Source of the DNA: Sphingomonas sp. S2-65
GTDB taxonomy: Bacteria; Pseudomonadota; Alphaproteobacteria; Sphingomonadales; Sphingomonadaceae
Assembly: GCF_021513175.1 (NCBI RefSeq)
Contig: NZ_CP090953.1
Coordinates: forward strand, 2,042,501 to 2,106,500
DNA length: 64,000 bases
Reading direction: 5' to 3'
In this document: piece after piece, positions 35,274 to 45,000 of the stretch
Layout: each line of letters starts with the position of its first letter
How positions within the stretch are numbered: position 1 is the stretch's first letter
Made by a program: the position numbers and the translations under genes
Notes under the pieces: generated by a model
What the model was told of the DNA's origin: nothing
Seen by the model: only the letters and a program-made list of their open reading frames with translations
Database searches by the model: none

Positions 35274-37216
35274 ACATGCAAGGACCGCTGGTGCCGGCAT
35301 CGGCTGAAATCCTGTTCGTGTCGATGCCCTGGGCGACGACCACCCGGCCATCGATCGCGCTGGGCATCCTCGACCGGATTTGTGCCGAGGCGGGCGTCTC
35401 CAGCGCCTCGATCTTTCCCAATCTGGAGCTGGTCGCCCGCATGGGGCTGGCGGCGGCGACGCCGATGTCCGACGAGCGCGCGCTGTACGGGCTGGGCGAG
35501 CATCTGTTCGCGGTCGACATCTTCGGTGCCGACGCGCTGGACAGCGACGCATTTCTCGAGCTGATCTGCCGCCTGACGCTGCCCAAGCCGTTCGACGACC
35601 GGGACTATGTCGCGCAGCTGCGCGACGAGGTCATTCCGGCGTTTCTGGACGACACCGCCGCGCGGATCCTGGCGGCGAACCCGGCGGTGGTCGGGTTCAC
35701 GGCGACGTTCAACCAAGTGATGGCGAGCCTGGCGGTCGCGACGCGGATCAAGAAGCTTCGCCCCGACATCGTCGTGATCGCGGGCGGCGCGTGCTTCGAC
35801 GGCGAAATGGGGCAGGAATGCCACCGCGCGCTGCCGCATGCAGTCGACCACGTCTTCATGGGCGAGGCCGAGGAAAGCTTCCGGACCTTCCTTGCGCTGC
35901 GGGCGGAGGGAAAGCCGACTTCGGCGATCCCGGGCGTGACCTGGTATGGCGATGGCGCGGTGCACATCCTTCCGGGCAAGGCGCTGGAGGACATGAACCT
36001 CAGCCCGATGCCGAACTACTTCCCCTATTTCGACGAGGTGGAGCGAGTCAGCGCGCGGAGCGGCGTGCAGTTCGACATCGAGGCGCTGCCGTTCGAAGGG
36101 TCGCGGGGGTGCTGGTGGGGGCAGAAGAACCATTGCGTGTTCTGCGGGATCAACCGCGACCTGCTGAAGTTCCGCGAAAAGGCGCCCGAGCGCGTGGTCG
36201 AGGAGATCCTGATGCTCGCGCATCTGCACGGCGTGTCGAAGCTCACCGCGACCGACTGGATCATCTCGCGCAAGTCGCGGATCAAGATCTTCGAGATGAT
36301 GCGCGACCAGGATCTGGACCTGGAGCTGTTCTACGAAACGCGCTCCGATCTCGACAAATGGGAAGTCGCGCTGATGAAGGAGGCCGGGGCGCTGCGCGTG
36401 CAGCCGGGCATCGAATCCTTCTCCACCCCGGTGCTCAAGCTGATGCGCAAGGGCACCACTGGGCTGCGTCAGGTCCGCTTCCTCAAATGGTCGCGCGAAT
36501 ATGGCGTGAAGCTTTCGTACAACATCCTGTGCGGGTTTCCGGGGGACGAGACGCACTGGTATCTCGACATGATCGAGATGATCCGCAAGATCCCGCACCT
36601 GCAGCCGCCCTCGGGCAATGCCAACTTCATCGAGCTTCACCGCTTCAGCCCGCTGTTCGACTTCCGCAAGGATTTCGGGATCGACGCCTATGAGCTTCGC
36701 GTCGACTATCGGTTCAACTTTCCTGACGGCATGGTCGACCCGTACAAGATCGGGTATTTCTTCGAATATGAGTGCAGCCGGATCAGCGATACGTCGCTGT
36801 ACATGGACCAGCTGCGCGAGGCGGTGGCGCCCTGGATCGAGAGCTGGGACGCGCGCGCGCTGCCGCGATGCGAATATGTGATCGGCCCGGGGTTCGTCCA
36901 GATCACCGATTCGCGCAGCGGCGAGAGCAGCACGATCACTTTGCGTGGATTGGCGCAGGACCTGTTCCTGCTGCTCGACGATATCGGCACGCGCCACGGC
37001 CTGGCCGACGCGCTGCGCGGCAAATATCCGCAGCAGGTCGCCGACGGCACGATCGACGCGGTGATCGACGACCTTCTCGCCAAGCAGATATTGCTGGCCG
37101 AGGATCAGTTGCTGCTCGCGCTGCCGATCGCGGTCACGCCGCGCCCGACGCAGGAGCTGCGCCGCTACGTCCTGGGCGATCCCGAGGATGAAGCGCTGCT
37201 CGTCGCCGCGGAATGA
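35270..37216 (+). CDS. B12-binding radical SAM RiPP maturation protein (C-methyltransferase type)
   Basis: A 648-residue protein of the RiPP maturation radical SAM C-methyltransferase family as I know it (TIGR03975-like). The N-terminal ~230 residues form a B12-binding Rossmann fold (ILFVSMPWA..., VVIAGGACF at ~168). The radical SAM motif is the unusual CWWGQKNHCVFC (C281, C289, C292; CX7CX2C), typical of this family, followed by a TIM-barrel with QPGIESFS and NILCGFPGDE. A C-terminal ~120-residue extension (TITLRGLAQDLFLLL onward) looks like a small helical winged domain that might bind the leader. Expected reaction is cobalamin-dependent methylation of unactivated carbons in a peptide; the site is unknown. 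Confidence 0.88.
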   Translation: MNMQGPLVPASAEILFVSMPWATTTRPSIALGILDRICAEAGVSSASIFPNLELVARMGLAAATPMSDERALYGLGEHLFAVDIFGADALDSDAFLELICRLTLPKPFDDRDYVAQLRDEVIPAFLDDTAARILAANPAVVGFTATFNQVMASLAVATRIKKLRPDIVVIAGGACFDGEMGQECHRALPHAVDHVFMGEAEESFRTFLALRAEGKPTSAIPGVTWYGDGAVHILPGKALEDMNLSPMPNYFPYFDEVERVSARSGVQFDIEALPFEGSRGCWWGQKNHCVFCGINRDLLKFREKAPERVVEEILMLAHLHGVSKLTATDWIISRKSRIKIFEMMRDQDLDLELFYETRSDLDKWEVALMKEAGALRVQPGIESFSTPVLKLMRKGTTGLRQVRFLKWSREYGVKLSYNILCGFPGDETHWYLDMIEMIRKIPHLQPPSGNANFIELHRFSPLFDFRKDFGIDAYELRVDYRFNFPDGMVDPYKIGYFFEYECSRISDTSLYMDQLREAVAPWIESWDARALPRCEYVIGPGFVQITDSRSGESSTITLRGLAQDLFLLLDDIGTRHGLADALRGKYPQQVADGTIDAVIDDLLAKQILLAEDQLLLALPIAVTPRPTQELRRYVLGDPEDEALLVAAE

Positions 37217-38322
37217 GCGGCCCGGCGGTCGTCTCGGCCGAGGGAACGCCCGGCGATCTGCTGCGCTTCCAGCGCAACGCGTGGCGCAACATCGTGTTCA
37301 GCGTCACGCGACGCTGCCCGTTGCGCTGCGCGCACTGCGTCACCTCCAGCGCGCCCGAACTGCAATTTCCGCTGCTCGGCCACGACGCCGCCGCGCGCTG
37401 GGCGACCGAGCTGGCGGCGCTCGCGGAACTGGGCCTTCGCCACATCACCTTCACCGGGGGCGAGCCGACGCTCGCGCTGGGCGAGATCGCGCTGCTGGCG
37501 CGTGCCGCGAAAGCGGCGTCGATCGAGGTGTCGGTCGTGACGTCGGGATCCTGGGGCGGCAACGACCGCCAGGCGGCGCGAGTGACCGCGGCGCTCGGGC
37601 AATCGGTCGACTGCTGGGACTTCGGCTATGACGCGTTCCATGCCGAGCATCTGCGGCCCGAAAGCCTTGCCCGGGCGGTCAACGCGGTGCTGCCGCTCGC
37701 CCCCAGCGTGATCGTCCGCATCTGCGACGACGGGACCGCCGCCACCGGCGACATCATCACCACGTTGCAGGCGCAGCTGGGCGAGGCGGCCGTGCTGATG
37801 GTCCAGCCGGTCTATGCGATCGGGCGCGGTGCCGAGACCTTCGGGCTGGACGGCGCCGGGCCGGACCTGGACCTGCCGTGCATGGCGACCGGCCCCTTCA
37901 TTCGCGAGGACGGATCGACCGGGCCGTGCTGCGCGTCGCTGTCCTACGGGGCGGCGGGACGGCATCCATTCGACTATGGATCGGCGGCGGCCGACGGGCT
38001 GGCGGCGGTCTGGCGGCGCTGGCGCGACGACCAGCTGTTGCGGCTGATCCGCCTTGCCGGGTTCCGCCTGCCGCTGCGCTGGCTGGCCGAGGAAGGGCTG
38101 CTGGACGACGCCGCGCTGGCGACCGACCATATCTGCGAAACCTGCGAGCATTTGTGGGACGCCGATGGACGGGTAGCGCGGCTGCTGCGCGCGCGCGCGG
38201 CCGATCCGGCGCTGCGGCCGCTGCTGGATCGGCTTGAAATCGAGCTGTATGGCACGGTGTGGCGCGAGGCGGTGCGGGCGCCAGTGCCGGCAGCCCGGGG
38301 CCACTCGATCCTGGCGGACTGA
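37213..38322 (+). CDS. radical SAM protein 3 of the RiPP cluster, with C-terminal auxiliary Fe-S cysteines
   Basis: A 369-residue third paralogue. CPLRCAHC (C35, C39, C42) is the SAM cluster site and TFTGGEPTLAL the GGE motif. C-terminal cysteines are again present (LPCMATGPFIREDGS, TGPCCASLS and ICETCEHLWD). Its ATG overlaps the stop of the B12 enzyme, and the protease gene follows after one base. The three paralogues are separated by the B12 enzyme, so the duplication was not simply tandem, or the B12 gene was inserted later. Confidence 0.86.
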   Translation: MSGPAVVSAEGTPGDLLRFQRNAWRNIVFSVTRRCPLRCAHCVTSSAPELQFPLLGHDAAARWATELAALAELGLRHITFTGGEPTLALGEIALLARAAKAASIEVSVVTSGSWGGNDRQAARVTAALGQSVDCWDFGYDAFHAEHLRPESLARAVNAVLPLAPSVIVRICDDGTAATGDIITTLQAQLGEAAVLMVQPVYAIGRGAETFGLDGAGPDLDLPCMATGPFIREDGSTGPCCASLSYGAAGRHPFDYGSAAADGLAAVWRRWRDDQLLRLIRLAGFRLPLRWLAEEGLLDDAALATDHICETCEHLWDADGRVARLLRARAADPALRPLLDRLEIELYGTVWREAVRAPVPAARGHSILAD

Positions 38323-38323
38323 A

Positions 38324-39421
38324 GTGGCAGCCTGGGACGCGAGCGACGCTGGCCGGCTGGGCGAGGCGCTGTTGCACGGGTCCGCCGAAATGTCTCCGCA
38401 GCACGCCGCCACGCACCGCCTGGGCATCGCCATCGCGCGGCGCGATATGGCGGCGGTTGCAGCGCTCGCGGATCGGGACGCCGGCGCGTTCTCCTCGCCG
38501 CTCGCGCGATTGCGGCTGGCGCGCGCGTGCGCGGCGATGGGTATCCCGCCTACGTATGACGAGCGGTGGGCGGCGGTCGATCGCCGGCGGGTCGATGCCG
38601 CGGTCGTTCTCGGCCAGGCGGGACACGGAGTCCGGCCTGGATCGGCTCCGTTCCTGTTCGACCAGCCGATTCCGATCGTGGAGGCGGAAGTGGATGGGAA
38701 GCGGGGGTATTTCATCGTCGATACCGGCGCGCCCCACAGCGCCTTGTCGCGCGGCTGGTGCGAACGGAGCGGCATCCGTTTCGCACCGGGCGTCGCGCAT
38801 AGCGTCGAGGATGGAAGCGGTCGCGAGATCGCCGCGACCACTGTGCGGATTGGCTCGCTTCAGGCGGGCGCGGCGGCGCGCGACGTACCGGCGATCCTGT
38901 TCGATTTCCCGCCGGGTCTCGACGTCGCTGGCATCCTCTCTCCGCTGGATGCATTCCCGGGGGCTGTCGTGACGCTCGATTATGCCGCGCGGCGCCTGAT
39001 GATCGGGGAAGACGCCCCGGCGCAGCCGGGGGTTGCGCTATATTGGGAAGGCGAGGTTCCGCTGGTTCATGCCCGGATCGCCGGCGACGATGCCTTCCTG
39101 CTGCTCGACAGCGGCGCCGGCGGGGAATTGCTGTGCGAGCACTATGCCCAACGCTTCGCGAGCGGGCCACTCCGCGATGCCACCACCGCCAACGCCGCCG
39201 GCGTGATCGCCATCCGCACCGGGCTTGCGCTGCCGCTCGCGATTGGCGGCGAGGCGGCGCGCGCCTGTTCGTTCGCGATCAAGCCGTGCGCCACGACAGG
39301 CAGCGACACCAGCCTGATCGGCCGGGACGGTTTCGTGGGCGGCGGCTGGATGGCGGGCCGGCGGATCACGATCGCCGCGGACCGCCTGAGCTTCTGGTTC
39401 ACCCCGCAGGAAGCACCCTGA
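38324..39421 (+). CDS. double retropepsin-like aspartic protease of the RiPP cluster
   Basis: A 365-residue protein with two D-[ST]-G active-site motifs: IVDTGAPHSAL (D133) and LLDSGAGGELL (D262). Each sits after a short beta-strand and is followed by further retropepsin features (GILSPLDAFPG after the first, SLIGRDGF after the second). The two halves look like an internal duplication forming a single-chain pepsin-like dimer. Residues 1-110 are helical and may be a docking region. No signal peptide is seen, so it acts in the cytoplasm. GTG at 38324 is chosen because it is one base after the preceding stop. It is the likely leader peptidase of the cluster. Confidence 0.8.
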   Translation: MAAWDASDAGRLGEALLHGSAEMSPQHAATHRLGIAIARRDMAAVAALADRDAGAFSSPLARLRLARACAAMGIPPTYDERWAAVDRRRVDAAVVLGQAGHGVRPGSAPFLFDQPIPIVEAEVDGKRGYFIVDTGAPHSALSRGWCERSGIRFAPGVAHSVEDGSGREIAATTVRIGSLQAGAAARDVPAILFDFPPGLDVAGILSPLDAFPGAVVTLDYAARRLMIGEDAPAQPGVALYWEGEVPLVHARIAGDDAFLLLDSGAGGELLCEHYAQRFASGPLRDATTANAAGVIAIRTGLALPLAIGGEAARACSFAIKPCATTGSDTSLIGRDGFVGGGWMAGRRITIAADRLSFWFTPQEAP

Positions 39422-39436
39422 AAGGGCCGCCGCGCG

Positions 39437-40207
39437 TCATCCTCGCGGTGGCGTCTCATCGGGCCGCAGCGTCAGGACGCGAACGCCGTCGCCGGTGACC
39501 GCCACGGTATGTTCGAACTGCGCCGACAGTTTTCCGTCGGCAGTGACGACGGTCCATTCATCGTCCTCGGTGCGAACCGTCCTGCGGCCCTGATTGAGCA
39601 TCGGCTCGACCGTGAAAACCATGCCCTCCCGCAGCGTCAATCCGGTCCCGGGCTTGCCGAAATGGAGTATCTGGGGATCCTCATGCATCTCCTGGCCGAT
39701 GCCGTGCCCGCAATATTCCCGAACCACCGAATAGCCGGCGCGTTTGGCGTGACGCTCGATGGCGTAGCCGATATCGCCGAGCCTGGCGCCGGGACGGACC
39801 GCGAGGATGCCCTTCCACATCGCCTCATAGGTGGTCGCCACCAGCCGCCGCGCGGCGGGCGCCACTTCGCCGATCAGGAAGGTCTTGCTGGAATCCGCAA
39901 GGTAGCCGTTCTTTTCCAGCGTGATGTCGAAATTGACGATGTCGCCGTCCTGCAGCACCTCGTCAGTCGAAGGGACGCCGTGACACACGACGGCGTTCCT
40001 CGAACAGTTCAAGACGAAGCCATAGCCATATTGGCCCTTGCTTGCCGGCCGCGCCTCAAGCTGGCGGACGATGAAGTCTTCAACCAGGTCGTTGATCTCC
40101 ATCGTCGTCCGGCCGGCGAGCGCCAGGCTTTCGAGATGCGTAAAGACCGACGCCAGAAGACGCCCTGACTCGGCCATCAGCGCGATTTCCGCAGCGGACT
40201 TGATCAT
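39437..40207 (-). CDS. map: type I methionine aminopeptidase, paired with ParD-like gene
   Basis: A 256-residue MetAP that removes N-terminal methionine. All metal and catalytic residues are present: H76 (VVCHGVP), D94 (VNFDIT), D105 (YLADSSKTF), H168 (CGHGIG), E201 (FTVEPML) and E232 (QFEHTVAV). There is no N-terminal zinc-finger extension. LADSS replaces the usual HGDTS, and the sequence looks diverged from the essential housekeeping MetAP, so it may be a second copy. Its ATG overlaps the stop of the ParD-like gene by four bases, so the two are co-translated. It is convergent with the RiPP protease. Confidence 0.87.
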   Translation of the reverse strand: MIKSAAEIALMAESGRLLASVFTHLESLALAGRTTMEINDLVEDFIVRQLEARPASKGQYGYGFVLNCSRNAVVCHGVPSTDEVLQDGDIVNFDITLEKNGYLADSSKTFLIGEVAPAARRLVATTYEAMWKGILAVRPGARLGDIGYAIERHAKRAGYSVVREYCGHGIGQEMHEDPQILHFGKPGTGLTLREGMVFTVEPMLNQGRRTVRTEDDEWTVVTADGKLSAQFEHTVAVTGDGVRVLTLRPDETPPRG

Positions 40208-40419
40208 ATCCCCGACGCCGCGCCGGCATCTGCAGGATCGACGCCGGCCTGTTTGAGCTCACGGACGGCGATTTGCTGGAAGGTCAGCTGCGGACTCAAC
40301 TCGCACAGCATGCCGATCTTGATCCAGAAGGCCGCCTGGGCGTTGATCGAGCGGCAGGAAACCTTGCTTGCCCTGCGCAGCTGCTCGTGAAGTTCGTCTT
40401 CGATGTTGACGATGCCCAA
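40204..40419 (-). CDS. ParD-like antitoxin-family protein
   Basis: A 71-residue protein with the start VNIEDELHEQLRRASKVSCR, a ribbon-helix-helix-like pattern, followed by SINAQAAFWIKIGMLCEL. This matches the ParD-like antitoxin family (PF11903-type) as I remember it. The start is TTG at 40419 with GGAA upstream. It lies directly before the methionine aminopeptidase gene with an ATGA overlap, where a toxin would be expected. A palindromic site 14 bp upstream suggests autoregulation. No ParE/RelE-like partner is seen. Confidence 0.72.
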   Translation of the reverse strand: MGIVNIEDELHEQLRRASKVSCRSINAQAAFWIKIGMLCELSPQLTFQQIAVRELKQAGVDPADAGAASGI

Positions 40420-40432
40420 GGTTCGTTCCCGC

Positions 40433-40447
40433 TATACGTTTCGTATA
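40433..40447. promoter_or_regulatory. palindromic operator upstream of ParD-like gene
   Basis: tatacg-ttt-cgtata is a perfect 6-bp inverted repeat in an otherwise GC-rich context, starting 14 bp before the TTG start. A partial further half-site (accgtat) lies at 40451-40457. This is the expected form of an autoregulatory ribbon-helix-helix operator. Confidence 0.55.
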
Positions 40448-40530
40448 TGAACCGTATCAGCGACAGTCGTTGGCGGCAAGCTGGCGACAACCATGGGAGC
40501 TTTAGGCTCGGATGTGGTGCCGCTCCTAGG

Positions 40531-41838
40531 TCAGGGCTGGTTGCTCAGCCGCGACATCAGGATAGCGGCACGCTTGGCCTGGCGGCGAATGCTGTCCAGA
40601 TCCACTGTCTCACCCGGCGCATGATCGCCCGTGCTGTACGGCCCCAGCCCCGCCAGCCCGTCGACATCCCTGGCGACGAACGAGATGTCGCCGGCGCCGC
40701 GCTTCAGCGGGTCGAGCGCCGCCATCTCCGGCAACGCGAGGTCGCGATTGACGGCGTTCAACTGCTCGAGCAGCCGCGCGTTGCCCGTAGTCGGCGCCAT
40801 CGCCGGATAGCCTTCGCCAAAGCTGATCCGCGCATCGGTTCCCGGCGCATGCGCGGCGACGATCGCCTCCATCTTGGCCCGCACCCTCTGGGTCTGCGCG
40901 TCGCTCAAGGTCCGGAAGTCGCCCACCGCGACGGCCTTGCCCGGGATGATGTTGGTCTTGCCCAGCGCGGTGCCGGTGCCGCTCTCGTCGACCGACGCGG
41001 AGGCGCCGCCGGCGATCACGCCGGCGTTGAACGTCAGGTTCGGCTCCGGGAGTTCGCTGCGGAACGCGGCGAGGATCCGGACCAGTTCATTGACGGCACC
41101 GTCGCCCTGATCGGCAGTGAAGATCAGCGAGGAGTGGCCGGTCCTGCCGGTGGCGGTCAGCGTCCAGTCGATCGCCGAACGCCGCGCGATCGATCCCATG
41201 TCGCGGCCATTCTCGGTAACCAGGCCTTCGAAATCGAGCGCGATGTCGGCGCGCTTGCCCGCCGCGATCAGGTCGGCGCGCGATATGCTGACCGGGCTGC
41301 CGGCATCCTCTTCGTCGCCGGTCAGCACGATCTCGATATTGGCGCGCTTCAGCGTGCCCGCGGCCTGCATTGCCCGCAGGGCGGCGAGCATCACGACCAT
41401 GCCGCCCTTGTCGTCGCCGACCCCCGGCCCTTCCGCCCGGTCGCCGTTGCGGACGAACTTCTGGAACGGCGAGCTCGGCTCGAACACAGTGTCCAGATGG
41501 CCGATCAGCAGCAGCCGCTTCGCGCGCGCGTGCCCCTTGCGCACGGCGATCAGGTGCCCGGCGCGGCCGACGGCATCCATCGGGCTCCAGCTGACCGTGA
41601 AGCCGAGCGCCTCGAGCTCGGAATGCATCATCGCCCCGACCGCGGCGACGCCCGGCAGGTTGAGCGTGCCGCTATTCTGGTCGACCAGCTTCTGGAGCAG
41701 GGCCACCGACCGATCGAATTCGGCATCGACGGTGCGGTCGATCGTCTTCTCCGCCGGTGACAGCCCCGGCCCCGCCTGAAGCGGCGCGGCCGACGCCAAC
41801 AGCGCCACCGCTCCCATGCGCGCGAACAGCAATCCCAT
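40531..41838 (-). CDS. exported M20 family peptidase (glutamate carboxypeptidase-like)
   Basis: A 435-residue zinc peptidase with a Sec signal peptide (GAVALLASAAPLQA). M20 metal ligands are visible: GHLDTVF, GPGVGDDKGGM (bridging Asp), GDEEDAG (catalytic Glu-Glu), ALDFEG and a C-terminal GDHAPGE histidine. The RTGHSS segment belongs to the dimerisation domain. The pattern is closest to glutamate carboxypeptidase (CPG2), which removes C-terminal glutamate from peptides or folates in the periplasm. It is a single gene, 178 bp downstream of gltB. In that gap I see only a short GC-rich hairpin near 41988-42008. Confidence 0.86.
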   Translation of the reverse strand: MGLLFARMGAVALLASAAPLQAGPGLSPAEKTIDRTVDAEFDRSVALLQKLVDQNSGTLNLPGVAAVGAMMHSELEALGFTVSWSPMDAVGRAGHLIAVRKGHARAKRLLLIGHLDTVFEPSSPFQKFVRNGDRAEGPGVGDDKGGMVVMLAALRAMQAAGTLKRANIEIVLTGDEEDAGSPVSISRADLIAAGKRADIALDFEGLVTENGRDMGSIARRSAIDWTLTATGRTGHSSLIFTADQGDGAVNELVRILAAFRSELPEPNLTFNAGVIAGGASASVDESGTGTALGKTNIIPGKAVAVGDFRTLSDAQTQRVRAKMEAIVAAHAPGTDARISFGEGYPAMAPTTGNARLLEQLNAVNRDLALPEMAALDPLKRGAGDISFVARDVDGLAGLGPYSTGDHAPGETVDLDSIRRQAKRAAILMSRLSNQP

Positions 41839-42016
41839 CAGACCCCCCTACCGCTTGCGCAGCTGCAGCCAGGATCCGCAGCCTACCCCGTCGAACCGGG
41901 GGATAAGGTATAGCCTCGAAGCGGGCCGCGGCAAATGCGCGCAGAGCCTGGGCCGGGATTTCCGTCGCTCACCGCTGGTGCGGCGCGTCCCCCCCCGACG
42001 GGGGAGGATCAGAACT

Positions 42017-45000
42017 CTACTCCGCCGCGATCAGGGCCACGGTGTCGTCGAGCGGATGCGCCAGGCGACTGAGCATTTCCCTGGGTATTACCTGCCAGAA
42101 GTGCGTGAGGCTGCGCTCCCAATCTTCGAGCAGCCCGCGCGACCATCTGCTGTCGGTCGCGACGGCGTGCGCCTCGACCAGACCGCGAAGCTTTGCCTCC
42201 CACGCGGCGGAGGCGAGGCGCTGCCAGACGATGTTCTCCGGATTGGCACGGCGATGGAAGTTGCCCTCGGCATCGTAGATAAAGGCCATGCCGCCGGTCA
42301 TGCCGGCGCCGAAGTTCATGCCGACTTCGCCGAGCACCACCGCGGTGCCGCCGGTCATATATTCGCAGCCATTGGCGCCGCAGCCTTCGACCACGACGTC
42401 GGCGCCCGAGTTGCGGACGGCGAAGCGCTCCCCCGCCTGGCCGGCGGCGAACAGCCGGCCCGACGTGGCGCCGTAGAGCACGGTGTTGCCCAGTATGGTG
42501 TTGTGCCGGCTTTCGATCTGCGAACTGACCATCGGCCGCACGACGATCACGCCGCCCGACAGGCCCTTGCCGACATAATCGTTGGCGTCGCCGAACACCT
42601 CGAGCGTGATGCCCTTGCACAGGAAGGCGCCGAGCGACTGGCCGGCGCTGCCGCGCAGGCGGACATGGACGTGGCCGTCCTGGAGCGCCGACATGCCGAA
42701 CTTGTTGGTGACTTCGGACGAGAGCCGGGTGCCGACCGCGCGGTGGACGTTGCGCACCGAATAGGTGAGCTGCATCTTTTCGCCGCGCGCGAACACGGGC
42801 GCGGCGTCCTTGATCATCTGCGCGTCGAGGCTGTCGGGCACTTCGTTGCGGAAGGTGCTCAAGGAGAAGCGGCGCTCGGCGTCGGTCGCGTCGACCTTGG
42901 CCAGGATCGGGTTCAAGTCGAGATCGTCGAGATGCTCGGCACCGCGGCTGACCTGGCGGAGCAGTTCGGTGCGGCCGATCACTTCGTCAAGGCTGGTGCA
43001 ACCGAGCTTGGCGAGGATCTCGCGGACTTCCTCGGCGATGAAGGTCATCAGGTTGATGACCTTTTCCGGCGTGCCGACGAACTTCGCCCGCATCTTCTCG
43101 TCCTGCGTGCAGATGCCGACCGGGCAGGTGTTGGAATGGCACTGGCGGACCATGATGCACCCCATCGCCACCAGGCTGAGCGTGCCGATGCCGAATTCCT
43201 CGGCGCCGAGGATCGCGGCGATGACGATGTCGCGCCCGGTTTTGAGCCCGCCATCGGTGCGCAGCTTCACCCGGCCGCGCAGACCGTTGAGGGTGAGCGT
43301 CTGGTTGACTTCGCTCAGGCCCATTTCCCAAGGGGTGCCGGCGTATTTCACGCTGGTTTGCGGGCTGGCGCCGGTGCCGCCAACATGGCCGGCAACCAGG
43401 ATGACGTCGGCGTGCGCCTTGGCGACGCCCGCGGCGACGGTACCGATGCCGGCCGAGCTGACCAGCTTCACGCACACCCGCGCGCGCGGATTGATCATCT
43501 TTAAATCGTAGATGAGCTGCGCCAGGTCCTCGATCGAATAGATGTCGTGGTGCGGCGGCGGGCTGATCAGCGTGACGCCAGGCGTGGCGTGGCGCAGCTT
43601 GGCGATGAACTCGGTCACCTTGAAGCCGGGCAGCTGGCCGCCCTCGCCGGGCTTGGCGCCCTGGGCCACCTTGATCTCGATCTCGTCGCAGGCATTGAGA
43701 TATTCGGCAGTCACGCCGAAGCGGCCCGAGGCGACCTGCTTGATCACCGAATTGGCGTTGTCGCCATTTTCATAGGGCTTGTAGCGCAGCTTGTCCTCAC
43801 CGCCCTCGCCCGACACTGCCTTGGCGCCGATCCGGTTCATCGCGATCGCCAGCGTCTCATGCGCTTCGGGGCTGAGCGCGCCGAGCGACATGCCGGGGGT
43901 GACGAAGCGCTTGCGGATTTCGGTGATCGCCTCGACCTGGTCGATGGCGATGGCTTCCTGCGGGAAGTTGAATTCGAGCAAGTCGCGCAGGTAGACTGGC
44001 GGCAAATCCCGCACCCCGCGCGAGAAAGCGAGATAGCTAGAATAGCTGTCGGTGGACACCGCGGTCTGAAGCTGGTGCATCAGCTGGGCGGAGAAGGCAT
44101 GGGTCTCGCCGCCATGGCGTTGGCGGTAGAAGCCGCCGATCGGCAGCGCGGCGACGGCGCGGTCATACGCCGCTTCGTGCCGCATCATCGCCGAGAGATG
44201 GAGCGAGGCATAGCCTTCGCCCGAGATCTTGGCGGGCATGCCGGGGAAGAAGTCGTTCACCAGTGCGCGCGACAGGCCGACCGCCTCGAAATTATAGCCG
44301 CCGCGGTAGGACGAGATCACCGCGATGCCCATTTTGGAGAGGATTTTGAGCAACCCCTCGTCGATCGCCTTGCGGTGGTTCTTGAGGCACTGGTCGAGCG
44401 TGAGGTCGCCGAACAGGCCGCGCGCATGGCGGTCGGCTATCGCGGCTTCGGCGAGATAGGCGTTCACCGTCGTCGCGCCGACGCCGATCAGCACGGCGTA
44501 GTAATGCGTGTCGAGGCATTCGCCCGAGCGGACATTGACGCTGGCGTAGGAACGTAGCCCGCGCCGCACCAGATGGGTGTGGACCGCGGCGGCGGCGAGC
44601 ACGCCGGCGATGGCGGCCTTTTCCTCGTTCTGATGCTCGTCGGTCAGGAACAGCTCGGTGCAGCCGGCGCGCACCGCCTGCTCGGCCTCGTAACGGATGC
44701 GCGTGATTGCGGCGCGCAGCGCCTCGGGCCCGCCCTTCGCGTCGAAGGTGCAGTCGATCTCGCCGCACTGGCTGCCGAAATAGGCGCGCAGGCGGTGCCA
44801 TTGCGCGTTGGTCAGCACCGGGCTTTCGAGCACCAGCACCTTGGAGGTGTTGGCTTCCTTGTCGAGGATGTTGGCCAGGTTGCCGAAGCGCGTCTTGAGC
44901 GACATCACATGGCGTTCGCGCAAGGGGTCGATCGGCGGGTTGGTGACCTGGCTGAAATTCTGGCGGAAAAACTGGCTGATCAGCCGCGGCTTGTCCGAAA

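Noticed and set aside
40204..40419. Calling the ParD-like gene a standard type II antitoxin
   Set aside because: No ParE/RelE-type toxin is adjacent; its only coupled partner is an intact methionine aminopeptidase.
41988..42008. GC hairpin after gltB, considered as its terminator
   Set aside because: No T-tract follows on the minus strand and the stem is a C/G homopolymer run; it may be a remnant of the type 1 repeat.
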